A DNA stretch of 64,000 nt. It comes from Planktothricoides sp. SR001 (GTDB lineage: Bacteria > Cyanobacteriota > Cyanobacteriia > Cyanobacteriales > Laspinemataceae). A program made the translations under genes and the position numbers. Numbering within the stretch: position 1 is the stretch's first letter; every line of letters begins with the position of its first letter. Below are positions 18,218-28,170 of the stretch, in pieces. The notes beneath the pieces were generated by a model. The model saw only the letters and a list, made by a program, of their open reading frames with translations. It was not told where the DNA came from and did no database searches. Location of the stretch: assembly GCF_001276715.1 (NCBI RefSeq), contig NZ_LIUQ01000007.1, positions 45,228 through 109,227 on the forward strand, given 5' to 3'.

Positions 18218-18435
18218 TGATATTTAAGCTTAAAAGGTTTAATTTGCTGTAAAACTTCCTAATCGCGTCTCCAGAATCTGGTAATGATTTGGTTTTAACC
18301 GAATGGACGCTATTAGACAGGGGTTTTCACCTCTGTCGGGTGATTGGGTGTGCTTGATTTGGGGTGCAATATCTTGCAACCGACTGAAATCAATCTTCAG
18401 CTATCAGCAGTCATTAGGGGAGAAGCATTTGGGCA

Positions 18436-18512
18436 GTAGGGGCGCGATATTTCCGGCAGATACGTTATTGCTTGAACGCCCATATTTATTGATGGAAATA
18501 TCACGCCCGTAC
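18436..18512. repeat. 77-bp inverted-repeat element, GTAGGGGCG...CGCCCGTAC
   Basis: The ends GTAGGGGCGCGATATTTCC and GGAAATATCACGCCCGTAC pair with two mismatches around a 39-bp centre. It belongs to the GTAGGG...CCCTAC family. The surrounding gap 18218-18638, between the binding-protein gene and livH, holds no credible gene; a further TATGGGCGAAGC fragment (inverted) lies near 18555. Confidence 0.75.
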
Positions 18513-18638
18513 ATGGTAAAATTTAGAGTAAAAATTAGAAATTTTAGCACATAAGCTTCGCCCATACAGTATTCTATTAATCGGAAAAGCGCAGCAAAAA
18601 CCCGACAGTTGTTGGCACTTTAATCTTAATGAACTTAA

Positions 18639-19826
18639 CTATTTCAGCGGCACAAATTTACCGTTGCTTCCATCGGGATCTACTTTGAGTTGTGATACAT
18701 AAAATTGCTGCTGAACCACATCGCCAACTGGGGTAAAGGAAATCTCCCCAATGGGAGTATCGTACTTACCAATTAGGACTTGTTGATTTAGTTCTGTCCG
18801 TAGTTGCTCTAAAGGTACTTGGTTAACGGGATTTTTTTGATCGAGTGCGGTGAGAGATTCTACAAATACCTGAACGGCTGTAAATGCTTGGGCACTAAAC
18901 TGAGGCGGTTCTTTTTTGTACTGATTTAGGTAAGTCGTGCGAAAAGTTTGGTTAATTTCTCCCGGATGTTCGGGACTGTATGCTTGAGCGACAATCACGC
19001 CATTACAAAGATCCTTGCATACGGCAAAAATATTGGAGGTGTTAAATCCATTTCCGCCAACAATCTGTCCTTTATAACCCAGTTCTCGCAGTTGCCGCAC
19101 CAAGTTGCCGCCATCGGTGGTCAAGCCAGAAATAATAATTAAATCTGGTTTAAGATTGATGACATTCGTGGCTTGGGATTGGAAGTCTGTGTCTGTGGTT
19201 TGGAACTTTTGTACCGTGGCTAAATCAAGTTTTAAATCTTTGACAACTTGCTGAAATATTTCGGTTTCTGACTTGCTAAAAGCATCATTTTGGGCATATA
19301 AAACCGCAACTTTCTTGATATTTGGGTTGATCTTCAGCGCTGCTTTCAGTGAATTGGGGGCAACGCTCGAAACGGGTGCGGAAACACGGGCAATATAATC
19401 CCCAATTTCTGGAATGCCTTTGGCGGTATTCGAGGCAGCAACCACTGGCACTTTGGCTCGTTCGGCGATCGGATCGGCGCTAAAAGCCTGTTGGGAAAGA
19501 GTTGGCCCAACAATGCCAACCACTTTATTTTGAGTAATTAAAGTTTGAAAGGCATTGATCGCCCCCGCTTCCTCTCCTCCTGTATCCTGAATAATTAATT
19601 TAATCGGTTTCCCATTGATTCCGCCTTTGTCATTAAAATATTTCTCAGCAATTTTGGCTCCTTGAATGCCTTCTTGACCAATCAAAGCTACGTTGCTGGT
19701 TTGTGCCAAGGCAATGCCCAGGGGAATAGTATTTGATGTAGAAGTGTTGTTAGTTTGAGCGCAGGCTGTCAGCAGGAGAGCGAGAGTACCAAATAAGGCT
19801 GAGGTACAAGCGGTATGCTTTTTCAT
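18639..19826 (-). CDS. Amino-acid ABC transporter binding lipoprotein (LivK/NatB-like)
   Basis: 395 residues. The signal peptide ends in the lipobox LLTACAQ, so the mature protein should be anchored outside the cytoplasmic membrane by a lipidated cysteine. The mature part is a type I periplasmic binding fold (Peripla_BP_6): IPLGIALAQTSNVALIGQEG, then VGIVGPTLSQQAFSADPIAE, then VVAASNTAKG. It should deliver substrate to LivHMGF encoded next. ATG 19826 (MKKHTACTS) gives a normal signal sequence; the upstream TTG at 19841 is less likely. A 251-bp MITE ends 45 bp upstream of the start and therefore supplies or displaces the promoter. Confidence 0.93.
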   Translation of the reverse strand: MKKHTACTSALFGTLALLLTACAQTNNTSTSNTIPLGIALAQTSNVALIGQEGIQGAKIAEKYFNDKGGINGKPIKLIIQDTGGEEAGAINAFQTLITQNKVVGIVGPTLSQQAFSADPIAERAKVPVVAASNTAKGIPEIGDYIARVSAPVSSVAPNSLKAALKINPNIKKVAVLYAQNDAFSKSETEIFQQVVKDLKLDLATVQKFQTTDTDFQSQATNVINLKPDLIIISGLTTDGGNLVRQLRELGYKGQIVGGNGFNTSNIFAVCKDLCNGVIVAQAYSPEHPGEINQTFRTTYLNQYKKEPPQFSAQAFTAVQVFVESLTALDQKNPVNQVPLEQLRTELNQQVLIGKYDTPIGEISFTPVGDVVQQQFYVSQLKVDPDGSNGKFVPLK

Positions 19827-19870
19827 AAACTGCCAGAGCAAATATAAGTATGTGTATGGCTATCTTACAT

Positions 19871-20121
19871 CCCACATTCCGCACATCTTCATATATCGTT
19901 ACATATCTTAACTCTATTCAGGATGTTTTTACGAAAAACTGCCATTACAGGAATACTTAATAATGAAACTTCTCAATAGCTAATTTTTATGAGAAAATTT
20001 ATTACAATTATTCATATTATGGGCAATGAATCCTGATAACTAGAATGCTTACAGGATAAAGATTACAAGCGATATATTAGTAAAAATAATTCATTAAATG
20101 TTAAGAAGTGCGGAATGTGGG
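19871..20121. mobile_element. 251-bp MITE with perfect 14-bp TIRs and 6-bp TSD
   Basis: The ends are CCCACATTCCGCAC (19871-19884) and its exact complement GTGCGGAATGTGGG (20108-20121). Directly outside them, TTACAT occurs at 19865-19870 and again at 20122-20127, which is the expected target-site duplication. The inside is AT-rich with no open frame, so the element cannot code for a transposase and must have been moved by one elsewhere. It lies immediately upstream of the LivK-like gene. The parent insertion-sequence family cannot be named from this alone. Confidence 0.82.
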
Positions 20122-20189
20122 TTACATTAAAGTATGCTGGAAAAATGGTTCCAAGTGCCTGTGTCTGAAGTTTTTTTACGGATTTGCTG

Positions 20190-20244
20190 ACTTTGGCTCC
20201 CCGGTTCCCCGGCTCCCTCGCTTCTGGGCTCCCTGGCTCCCCGA
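20190..20244. repeat. GGCTCCCCGGTTCCCC low-complexity repeat
   Basis: Imperfect tandem words of the type GGCTCCC(T/C)GGCTCCCC end at the stop codon of the histidine kinase gene. No other feature is seen. Confidence 0.6.
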
Positions 20245-22377
20245 TTAAACTTTATCAGATATATGATCGGAAATCCCCTGTTGATGGCGAATTGGTAAGG
20301 TAATCAAAAATTCAGATCCTTGACCAGGTTTAGAAACACATTCTAGCAAACCCCCATGCTGATCTACAATAACTTGATAGCTCACAGCCAAACCCATTCC
20401 CGTTCCTTTGCCCACAGGTTTTGTCGTAAAAAAAGGATCAAATATTTTGGAGATAATCTCTTCAGTAATTCCACAGCCATTATCATAAATTGCCACTTGA
20501 ACTTGCTGAAGATTTTCAGCAAACTTAGTTTTAATTTTAATCATGGGATTGGCAACCATTTCTAGAGCATCAATAGCATTACTCAAGATATTCATAAATA
20601 CCTGATTCATTTTGGCAGCATAACACTCAACCAGCGGTAAATTCTGATAATCTTTAACCAGTTGAATTTCTGGACGATTGGCTTGGGGCTTAAAGCGATA
20701 CTGGAGAATTTTTAAGGTATTTTCTAATCCTTCTAGCAAATTCACGGACTTTAAATCCGCTTCATCTAAGCGGGAAAAATTACGCAAGTCTAAGATAATG
20801 CTTTTAATCCGTTCCGCCCCATATTTCATCGATTGGAGGATTTTTTTCAGGTCATAAATCAAGAAATATAAGTCAATCTCCTCAATGGTTTCAGCCAGCG
20901 CTTCTGTCGGTTCGGGATATTCTTGTTGATAGGCTGAAATCAAATTTAGCAGGTCTTCAATATAATCGAAAGCGTGTTCCACATTGCCATAAATAAAGGT
21001 GACGGGGTTATTGAGTTCGTGAGCAATTCCCGCAACTATTTGCCCCAAACCCGCCATTTTTTCGCTTTGAACCAGTTGAAGTTGGGTGACAGAAAGTTTT
21101 TCCAAGGTATCTTGTAATTCTTGCATTTTTAGCTTGAGTTCGCGATCGCGTTGTTGGATTTGTTCCGCCATGAAATTAAACCCTTGGGCTAGTTGGCTTA
21201 ATTCATCACGAGAGATCACCGGCACTCGGATAGTGAGATCGCCATCCGCTAACTGTGTGCTGGCATCAGTGACTTTTTTAATCGGTCGGGAAATTGCCCC
21301 AGCAATTAAGTAACCCATCGTAGAGGCGATCGCCACTCCCAGCAAAGAAAAAATTCCCACGGCGATCCATAACCGTCGCTGTGACTGACGCAAACTCTGA
21401 AGCGGACTCAGTAATAATAACTCTAATTTTGTATTAGCCAATCCATGTATTACGATAGGTTTGGCCATATAAGGTTGCTGGTTAATATACAGTTCTTGAG
21501 TCTTTGGGCGTGAAGGGAATATTTTGGGGGAATCGCGATTTTTACCGTTTAACACATTGTGCCATTGAATCTGATTCCCATTGGGCAACGTAGAGGCGAT
21601 TTGCTGTTGCTGATGCAGCGCGACAATATCTTTATCTAGTCCTTCACTAATCTCTTTTAACAAATCATTACTAATGGCATGGCCGACAATAACTCCACCC
21701 ACGATCCCTTCCTGGGATTTAATCGGTGCGGTTCCCACCAAAACATAAACCACCGGGCTTTTTGTGGCAATCATGCTTGATAAATTGACCCCATGAATTG
21801 CCTGGGAAATCGCAATTTGATCGAAGAGAGTCGCATGGGTCAACAGTGGCACCCGTAAATCGATCAACTTATTCCCGTCTTGATCTACAATCTTAATCAA
21901 ATCTAAAGACAAAGAGGTTTTTAACGGTAACACATTCTGCAACAAATCTGGCGTGTTTTCTGATTTTATTGCTTCAATTATTTGATGGTTTTCTGATATT
22001 AAACGAGCATGAATCTCTAATTGATTTTTGGTTTTTTCAAAATCTCTAAAAATTATTTGACCTAAAGCTTCTATTTCATCACTTTTCTTTTCTTCTAAAC
22101 TTCGTGAAAAGTAATAGCCAAAAGCACTCGATCCTAAAAACCATGTGGCTAAAAACATCACAATAAAAGGCAGGCTAATTTTCTGGCGGATTGACATTTG
22201 CGAATAAACCTGATTTAGCCAAAACCGCCGATGATTATTCTTATTGGCCTCGCCATTGGGTTCAGAATCCTGGTCTTTATCGGATGACACGGTGATGGGA
22301 TTGCCTGTAATTGGATAATTTTTTAGTGACATTACTTGAATTTCTCCATCTATTTTTATCGGCTGTTTTGAGGTCAT
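20245..22377 (-). CDS. Membrane sensor histidine kinase with HAMP domain
   Basis: 710 residues. Order: cytoplasmic N terminus, TM1 (~70-90, [20 protein letters not shown]), an extracytoplasmic sensor of ~245 residues (Cache-like), TM2 (~338-362), HAMP ([20 protein letters not shown]), a coiled coil, then the kinase. The H-box is [18 protein letters not shown], the N-box [16 protein letters not shown], and the ATP lid shows [14 protein letters not shown] and GTGMGLAV. All catalytic elements look intact. Its ATG overlaps the stop of the PstS-like gene by 4 bp, so the binding lipoprotein is a likely co-sensor. No response regulator gene is adjacent; the nearest, at 32390-33382, is 10 kb away. 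Confidence 0.93.
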   Translation of the reverse strand: MTSKQPIKIDGEIQVMSLKNYPITGNPITVSSDKDQDSEPNGEANKNNHRRFWLNQVYSQMSIRQKISLPFIVMFLATWFLGSSAFGYYFSRSLEEKKSDEIEALGQIIFRDFEKTKNQLEIHARLISENHQIIEAIKSENTPDLLQNVLPLKTSLSLDLIKIVDQDGNKLIDLRVPLLTHATLFDQIAISQAIHGVNLSSMIATKSPVVYVLVGTAPIKSQEGIVGGVIVGHAISNDLLKEISEGLDKDIVALHQQQQIASTLPNGNQIQWHNVLNGKNRDSPKIFPSRPKTQELYINQQPYMAKPIVIHGLANTKLELLLLSPLQSLRQSQRRLWIAVGIFSLLGVAIASTMGYLIAGAISRPIKKVTDASTQLADGDLTIRVPVISRDELSQLAQGFNFMAEQIQQRDRELKLKMQELQDTLEKLSVTQLQLVQSEKMAGLGQIVAGIAHELNNPVTFIYGNVEHAFDYIEDLLNLISAYQQEYPEPTEALAETIEEIDLYFLIYDLKKILQSMKYGAERIKSIILDLRNFSRLDEADLKSVNLLEGLENTLKILQYRFKPQANRPEIQLVKDYQNLPLVECYAAKMNQVFMNILSNAIDALEMVANPMIKIKTKFAENLQQVQVAIYDNGCGITEEIISKIFDPFFTTKPVGKGTGMGLAVSYQVIVDQHGGLLECVSKPGQGSEFLITLPIRHQQGISDHISDKV

Positions 22378-23204
22378 GGCTGCTGAATCACTGCATAGCC
22401 AGACGAGGCTAATTTTTTCTGTCCTATTTCACTGAAAATATAGTTAATAAAATCTTGCGTAACTGGGTTAGGCTGATCCGGGAAAACCATGCCAATTGTG
22501 TACAATAACTCATATTTACCCTGGGCAATATTTTCTGGAGATGCAGAAATGCTATCAATGCTTAAAATATTTATATACCCTTGGGAAAATTCCTCGGTTT
22601 TGGCCACGGTTCCGATGCTATAAGGTGTGCTTAACAAAGCTTTAATAATTTGATCGTCTTCTGAAAAAACGATTGCCCGGTAATCTATTGTAATATCGCC
22701 TAAATAATGCTGCCGCAATAACTGCTTGTCTGCTTCATCTTCCGGTAAATCCAAGAGGATAATTTCTGCATCAGGTCCGCCGACTTCTTGCCAGTTATTA
22801 ATCTGCCCACTGTAGATGCCTTTAATTTGTTCCGTGGTCAAATTTTGAATAGAGACAATTTCATGGGTTGCCAATAGCATCGGACTATGAGCGATCGCTC
22901 GGTATTGAATCGTAGAATCTTTTTCTGACTCTGTTAGTTCTCGACTGGTTAACCCAATATCAATCACTCCATCTTTGACCCCTTGAACCCCACCACTGGT
23001 TTGACTTGACTGAAGAAATTTAAAGTCGATGGTTTTCTTTTCTGCTGCATAAGCTTCCGTCAAAATTTCCATCACTTCATAAGCCTCTGACGAACCGCCA
23101 ATTTTAATGGTTTGCCGATCGCCTGTTATAGGTTCACTTTGGGTGCAACTGGTCAAGACCAGCATTGCCCCCACTACCAACCCACTGATCCAAACAAATT
23201 TCAT
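22374..23204 (-). CDS. PstS-like substrate-binding lipoprotein
   Basis: 276 residues; the signal peptide ends in the lipobox VLTSC. The mature part is a type II periplasmic binding fold of the phosphate-binding-like group: IKIGGSSEAYEVMEILTEAY, GVQGVKDGVIDIGLTSREL, LTTEQIKGIYSGQINNWQEV. No ABC permease or ATPase lies nearby. It is instead sandwiched by 4-bp overlaps between a glycosyltransferase gene and a histidine kinase gene. This suggests it senses a ligand (perhaps phosphate or a similar anion) for the kinase rather than serving transport; that is inference. A stand-alone PstS for a distant pst operon is the alternative. Confidence 0.88.
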   Translation of the reverse strand: MKFVWISGLVVGAMLVLTSCTQSEPITGDRQTIKIGGSSEAYEVMEILTEAYAAEKKTIDFKFLQSSQTSGGVQGVKDGVIDIGLTSRELTESEKDSTIQYRAIAHSPMLLATHEIVSIQNLTTEQIKGIYSGQINNWQEVGGPDAEIILLDLPEDEADKQLLRQHYLGDITIDYRAIVFSEDDQIIKALLSTPYSIGTVAKTEEFSQGYINILSIDSISASPENIAQGKYELLYTIGMVFPDQPNPVTQDFINYIFSEIGQKKLASSGYAVIQQP

Positions 23205-26197
23205 CTCGTAATATCCTCTAAAAAAGGTTGTAATTCTAAGGCTTTTTGCCGATAAGCGATCGCTGCTTGCCCTTGCCCTTGATCTGCCAATAATTTGGCT
23301 AAATTCCAGTAAAGTCCCGCTAACTTTGGTTGTAATTTTATCGCTTTTTCATAACAAGTGATCGCCGCTTGTCCCTGACCATTTTGGTAATACATCGTGC
23401 CTAAATTCGCTAATGCCTCAACAAAATCAGGATTTAGCGCGATCGCTGATTCATAAGCCCGAATTGCCGCCTCAATTTTTCCGTTCCCCTGCAATACATT
23501 GCCCAACAATTTATATCCTGGTGCAAAATTAGGCTGCATCCGAATCAATTGCTGACAAATCGCCAAAGCTTCGCTTAATTTTCCTTCACGAAATAATTGT
23601 TCACCCTGCTGACATAACTTTAGCTCATCCGTTACCCCCTCCGCTTTTTGGGGTGTAGGGTGTAGAGTGTAGGGTGTAGGGGGTAAAGACCGATTTATCC
23701 TATCCGTTGCCATATCCGCTGCCACCAATGATTGCAACCAAGTCACCCACTCTTCGGCCCGGACATCCCAAGTACAAGCCTGATTAACATAGTCCACCAT
23801 CTGACGCAGATGGGCTTCCTGACTCTGATAATTCCGCAACACCGCCAAAGTTGCCGCCACAAACCTTTCACCATAAGCCTTCCAGTCTTGCCGCTGGGAA
23901 AATCGCCAATCCCGGACGGCGGAAAACCCCTGAACATCGGCCACGGACACCAAAGAAGCATATCCGGCAGTGGTTTCGGGTAAAGCGGCTAAATCACTGG
24001 TGACAACATGGCAACCACTAGCCATTGCTTCCATCACCGCAATACAAGAAGTTTCCTCAAAAGTATTCGCATAAGCTAACACGGAAACCGATCGCAATTC
24101 TTGGGCTAATTCCGGCTGAGAAATCGAACCAAGATACTCCACTCCTGCCATTTGCCGACATTGATTATAAAGAGTACCATATTCTGATTCATCCACGGAT
24201 TGCGGCAGTTGATAAACTTTTTTACTGGAAAACACTTTTAACCGAGTACCGGGATAAGCTTGGCGAATTTTTGGGAAAATATCTAACAGTAAGTCTAAGC
24301 CGCGAAATGGGGTACTGGTATAAGCCAAGATGGGCGGTTCTAACTTATGCTGAACAATGCGATCGCCGCTGTTAAATTGTTGGGCAAAAGCTGGGGCGAT
24401 CGCATTCCTTAAAACCGTGGTTTTTTCTGGGGAAATGGCAAAAGCCTCAAAAAAGCGATCGCGCTGCCAACTACTCACAAACGCCATCCCATCATAGACC
24501 GCTTGCTCATTTTTATCTTGCAATCCTTGCATCACACCCAGACTGGGAACCTGTTGCGTCCATAACACCAACCGAGTATGTTTTGCTAAAATTTGTCGTA
24601 ATTTAATTCCGGCACCAGCGTGACTTAAAACAATCACCACATCCCAGGAGTTTACGACAGATTGATAAGCAGAATTAGGGGCAAAAACTTGCTGAAAAGG
24701 TAAACAATTCACTCCCAGGGATTTAGTCTCCTTACTAATCCCATTTAATAAAAAAACTTCATGGCCTAATTTCGCTAAAGCTGCCGCTAAATAACATAAA
24801 GCGGATTGGGAACCTCCCAAAGGCATTTTATAAGGGCTATCTATTTGGTATTCCCAATCAGAAAAATCTAAAAAGGCAATTTTCATTTTACTTTCTGCTT
24901 GAAATTTTCTATCAATTATGTTTAATCTGGGAACGGGGATCCCCCCTCTTAAAAAGGGGGGCAGGGGAGCAGAGGAGAGGAGAAGCCGCCATCGAGAATT
25001 TTTCTCCTCTGCACCTCTGCAACTCTGCACATCTGCACCTCTGCTTTCTTGTTCCCTATTCCCTATTCCCTGTTGCCTCAAACCTTCCAACCAATCCACC
25101 CATTCATGAGATCGCACCGACCAAGTAAACCCCTGATTAATATAATTAACCATTGCCCGAAGGTGCGATTCATCAAGCTGCTGAAGTGCTGAAATTACCC
25201 CATTGGCAAATTGGATTTTATACCTTTCGCGGTCAGGAGTAATCGGAATTAACCGCGCAAATCCGGCGGTAGTTTCTGGCAATGCCCCCAAATCAGAGGT
25301 GACAATATAGCAACCACTAGCCATTGCTTCCATCACCGCAATACAAGAGGTTTCTAAATAAGTATTAGGATAGGCTAAAACAGTGACTTTTTGTAACTCT
25401 TTGGCTAAATCTTTTTGGGGAATAGCCCCAATATATTCTACTCCCTCTATTTCCTGAGATTGACGATAAAGTTCACCATAATTTTCCTGGTCAGCGGCAT
25501 CACTGACATGATAAACTTTCATACTAGAAAATACTTTGAGACGAGTGCCTGGGATGGCTTGGCGAATGCGGGGAAAAATCTCCAATAATAAATCTAATCC
25601 CCGAAATGGGGTACTGGTATAGGCCAAGATGGGCGGCCAAGTTTTTTGAGATAAAATATGAGATAAAATATGGGATAAAATATCGGGATTTGGCGGAAAT
25701 AATCCCGTAAACGCTGGGGCGATCGCATTTCTTAAAATCGCCGTTTTTTCTGGGGCAATGGCAAACTCCTCACAAAAGCGATCGCGCTGCCACTCACTCA
25801 CAAAAGCAAACCCATCATACATTGCCAATTCTGCGGGATTTTGCAATGCCTGCATATCTCGATTATGGTGAGTATGTCCCGTCCAGAGAATTAACTGAGT
25901 CTGTTCGCTAAGGTGAGAGCGCAATTTTGCCCCATATCCAGCCAAATTCAACACCACCAAAGCATCTAACCCTTGAAGTTTTTCCGGATCCAAATTCGTC
26001 AAAGGCAGGGGCAAACAGAGTACCCCACGAGAGATCCTGGGGGTCTTGCTATGATTCAGCAAAAACACCTCATGGCCTTGACTTGCCAATTCTTCTGCCA
26101 AATAACACAAAGCAGACTGAGAACCGCCGAGAGGTTGTTGGTAAGGAGTTTCAATCGTATAATCACAGGCGATCGGGTCAGCAAAAGCAATTTTCAT
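23201..26197 (-). CDS. Double GT4-type glycosyltransferase with C-terminal TPR
   Basis: 998 residues. Two paralogous glycosyltransferase modules begin MKIAFADPIACDYTIETPY (residue 1) and MKIAFLDFSDWEYQIDSPY (residue 438). Both contain PLGGSQSALCYLA, ILAYTSTPFRGLDLLLEIFP (or LLDIFP) and CIAVMEAMASGC. Residues ~865-990 are three to four TPRs (ALNPDFVEALANLGTMYYQN). Both junctions are read from intergenic-type repeats: residues ~372-437 from GGGAATAGGG/GAGGTGCAG DNA (24890-25080) and ~836-852 from GGTGTAGGGTGTAG DNA (23640-23690). The reading frame is continuous, so I annotate one CDS. An internal start at 24886 could still make the second half separately. It overlaps the PstS-like gene by 4 bp and diverges from a methyltransferase gene. 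Sugar and acceptor are unknown. Confidence 0.85.
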   Translation of the reverse strand: MKIAFADPIACDYTIETPYQQPLGGSQSALCYLAEELASQGHEVFLLNHSKTPRISRGVLCLPLPLTNLDPEKLQGLDALVVLNLAGYGAKLRSHLSEQTQLILWTGHTHHNRDMQALQNPAELAMYDGFAFVSEWQRDRFCEEFAIAPEKTAILRNAIAPAFTGLFPPNPDILSHILSHILSQKTWPPILAYTSTPFRGLDLLLEIFPRIRQAIPGTRLKVFSSMKVYHVSDAADQENYGELYRQSQEIEGVEYIGAIPQKDLAKELQKVTVLAYPNTYLETSCIAVMEAMASGCYIVTSDLGALPETTAGFARLIPITPDRERYKIQFANGVISALQQLDESHLRAMVNYINQGFTWSVRSHEWVDWLEGLRQQGIGNREQESRGADVQSCRGAEEKNSRWRLLLSSAPLPPFLRGGIPVPRLNIIDRKFQAESKMKIAFLDFSDWEYQIDSPYKMPLGGSQSALCYLAAALAKLGHEVFLLNGISKETKSLGVNCLPFQQVFAPNSAYQSVVNSWDVVIVLSHAGAGIKLRQILAKHTRLVLWTQQVPSLGVMQGLQDKNEQAVYDGMAFVSSWQRDRFFEAFAISPEKTTVLRNAIAPAFAQQFNSGDRIVQHKLEPPILAYTSTPFRGLDLLLDIFPKIRQAYPGTRLKVFSSKKVYQLPQSVDESEYGTLYNQCRQMAGVEYLGSISQPELAQELRSVSVLAYANTFEETSCIAVMEAMASGCHVVTSDLAALPETTAGYASLVSVADVQGFSAVRDWRFSQRQDWKAYGERFVAATLAVLRNYQSQEAHLRQMVDYVNQACTWDVRAEEWVTWLQSLVAADMATDRINRSLPPTPYTLHPTPQKAEGVTDELKLCQQGEQLFREGKLSEALAICQQLIRMQPNFAPGYKLLGNVLQGNGKIEAAIRAYESAIALNPDFVEALANLGTMYYQNGQGQAAITCYEKAIKLQPKLAGLYWNLAKLLADQGQGQAAIAYRQKALELQPFLEDITR

Positions 26198-26263
26198 CAG
26201 TCAAACATCTACATTTCCGGTTATTATATACTGATTTGTGCATTAAATTCTCATTGTAAATCG

Positions 26264-26977
26264 ATGTCACCTCTAAATCACTCCATCTTTGAAACAGAAT
26301 TTTTACCCCAAAATCATCAGGCGATCGATGCTTATTTTGGCTCATTTTTCGGCTTACTGCGACGTTCCTTAGTTGCGGGAGGATCTGAATTTGGGGTAGG
26401 CATGACCTTGTTTTCCTTAGCGGTAAGTATTCGCGCCGCATCCATCATCGAAATCGGACGATTCAAGGGATTTTCTACCTTATCATTAGCCAGTGCTTTA
26501 AAATTTATCGATATTGGTTGGCAGGAACCAGCCCAACATAAACAACGACCGGATAGTAACTATGAAAAATTAGAAAAACCCCAAACTAGAAAATTATTTT
26601 CTATTGACCCATTTCCCACTCAAGAAGCCAGAGACTTAATTAACGAAGCGCAACTGAATCAATATGTAGAATTTATCGATCGCCCCTCTCAGACTGTCAC
26701 CGTTCAAGGACAAGCGGACTTAATCTTTATTGACGGCGACCACAGCTATGAAGGCTGTAAAAGGGATGTAGTTCAATATACCCCATGTCTAAGACCTGGT
26801 GGATATTTTATCTTACATGATTATTTTGGCTGGTATGATGCCCAGAAGCAAAACAATTCTCCCGTCAAAAAAGTAATTGATGAATTAATCGATCAAAAAA
26901 TATATCAACATATTTTAATCGATACAGGTTATCAGGGTTTTGTCATTTTCAGAAAATCTAATCCCGCCATTGATTAA
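26264..26977 (+). CDS. Class I SAM-dependent methyltransferase (Methyltransf_24-like)
   Basis: 237 residues from ATG 26264 (MSPLNHSIFETEF). The nucleotide-binding loop reads SIIEIGRFKGFSTLSLASAL, and the acidic metal-site block reads DLIFIDGDHSYEGCKRDV, followed by LRPGGYFILHDYFGW. That pattern is typical of the Methyltransf_24/CmcI-like group acting on sugars or small molecules. It is transcribed divergently from the glycosyltransferase 66 bp away, so a shared regulatory region and a common glycan pathway are plausible. The frame is open further upstream, but those residues overlap the divergent gene and are not family-like. Confidence 0.88.
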   Translation: MSPLNHSIFETEFLPQNHQAIDAYFGSFFGLLRRSLVAGGSEFGVGMTLFSLAVSIRAASIIEIGRFKGFSTLSLASALKFIDIGWQEPAQHKQRPDSNYEKLEKPQTRKLFSIDPFPTQEARDLINEAQLNQYVEFIDRPSQTVTVQGQADLIFIDGDHSYEGCKRDVVQYTPCLRPGGYFILHDYFGWYDAQKQNNSPVKKVIDELIDQKIYQHILIDTGYQGFVIFRKSNPAID

Positions 26978-27085
26978 ATGTTGATTAAATGTTGTTTTTT
27001 CTCAAGATGAATCTCGCTTTAGGGATATGTAACCCTTGGTTTACCCCGGAGTAAAAAAAATTTAAATTAACTTACCCTAAAGGCA

Positions 27086-27091
27086 TATAAT
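27086..27091 (+). promoter_or_regulatory. Consensus -10 box upstream of rpiA
   Basis: TATAAT lies 46 bp before the rpiA ATG, with no convincing -35. It sits inside an imperfect inverted pair (AACCCTTGG at 27030 and CCAAGGTTA at 27095) that could be an operator. Confidence 0.4.
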
Positions 27092-27136
27092 ACCCAAGGT
27101 TATGAGAATTTAATCGGATTAATCGGAGTATTTACT

Positions 27137-27847
27137 ATGAGTACAGCAACAGATGCGGTCACATTAATGAAACAACAAGTGGGCAAAGCAGCGGCGGATC
27201 GGGTAAAATCTGGTTCCATCGTCGGACTGGGAACAGGTTCGACTACTGCTTATGCGATTCAGTATATTGGGGAAAGAATTCAGTCCGGGGAACTGACTGA
27301 TATTAAAGGGATTCCCACCTCATTTCAAGCGGAAGTGCTGGCGAAAAAATATGGCGTTCCTTTAACCACTCTTGATGAAGTGGATCATATTGATGTGGCG
27401 ATCGATGGTGCCGATGAAGTGGATCCAAACAAGAACTTAATTAAAGGGGGTGGTGCCGCCCATACCCGTGAAAAAGTGGTGGATAGCCTCGCCGATCAGT
27501 TTATTGTGGTGGTTGATAGTTCCAAACTGGTGGATAAACTGGGTTCGACATTTTTGTTACCCGTGGAAGTGCTGCCCATGGCAATGACCCCGGTCATGCG
27601 GGCGATCGCCAAACTTGGGGGCAAACCGGAACTACGGATGGGCATCAAAAAAGCAGGCCCCGTGATCACAGATCAAGGCAACTTTGTCATTGACGTAAAA
27701 TTTGACAAAATCGATAACCCGGCTGAATTAGAAAAAACCCTGAATAACCTGCCCGGAGTATTAGAAAATGGCCTATTTGTGAATGTTACTGATGTGGTCT
27801 TAATTGGCGAAATCAAAGATGGCCAGCCCGTAGTCAGAGAAATGTAA
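27137..27847 (+). CDS. rpiA: Ribose-5-phosphate isomerase A
   Basis: Interconverts ribose 5-phosphate and ribulose 5-phosphate in the Calvin-Benson and pentose phosphate pathways. 236 residues, the normal length. The phosphate loop [12 protein letters not shown], the catalytic DGADEVD and the [11 protein letters not shown] block are all present. GGAG 13 bases upstream supports the ATG at 27137. No operon partner is visible: downstream is repetitive and decayed mobile DNA. Confidence 0.97.
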   Translation: MSTATDAVTLMKQQVGKAAADRVKSGSIVGLGTGSTTAYAIQYIGERIQSGELTDIKGIPTSFQAEVLAKKYGVPLTTLDEVDHIDVAIDGADEVDPNKNLIKGGGAAHTREKVVDSLADQFIVVVDSSKLVDKLGSTFLLPVEVLPMAMTPVMRAIAKLGGKPELRMGIKKAGPVITDQGNFVIDVKFDKIDNPAELEKTLNNLPGVLENGLFVNVTDVVLIGEIKDGQPVVREM

Positions 27848-28170
27848 AAATTAGTCTTTTGACTGCCCCCTTTTTTAGGTGGGTTGGGGGGATTCCAGCA
27901 ACCAGAAACCGGGTTTTTACTATTTTTCCCGGCAATTCTGGATAAAGCACAGAAAAAACCTGGTTTATTATGTTTGGGGAATATGCGATCGCCTTTCTAG
28001 CAAATAAAATAGCGATCTCTTCTTGGCACAGAAACCAAGTAGACAGAAACCGGGACTCGATTTTTTGTGGCCACAGTTAACTGTTAGTTCCACCAAAAAA
28101 AACCCGGTTTCTTTTCCGGGGGAAAGAGGCGATCGCTTCTCTTATATCATGTCCGTTTAATCAGTTATAA
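27848..28170. other. Intergenic region with GAAACCGGGTTT palindromes
   Basis: It contains three or four copies or fragments of the AGAAACCGGGTTTCT word (near 27903, 28033 and 28098) and no gene. It separates rpiA from decayed mobile DNA. Confidence 0.65.

Noticed and set aside
18303-18554. 83-residue frame between livH and the binding-protein gene
   Set aside because: It runs across a palindromic element and has no family features.
23732-23983. Plus-strand frame inside the glycosyltransferase gene
   Set aside because: It is a shadow of the well-supported minus-strand protein.
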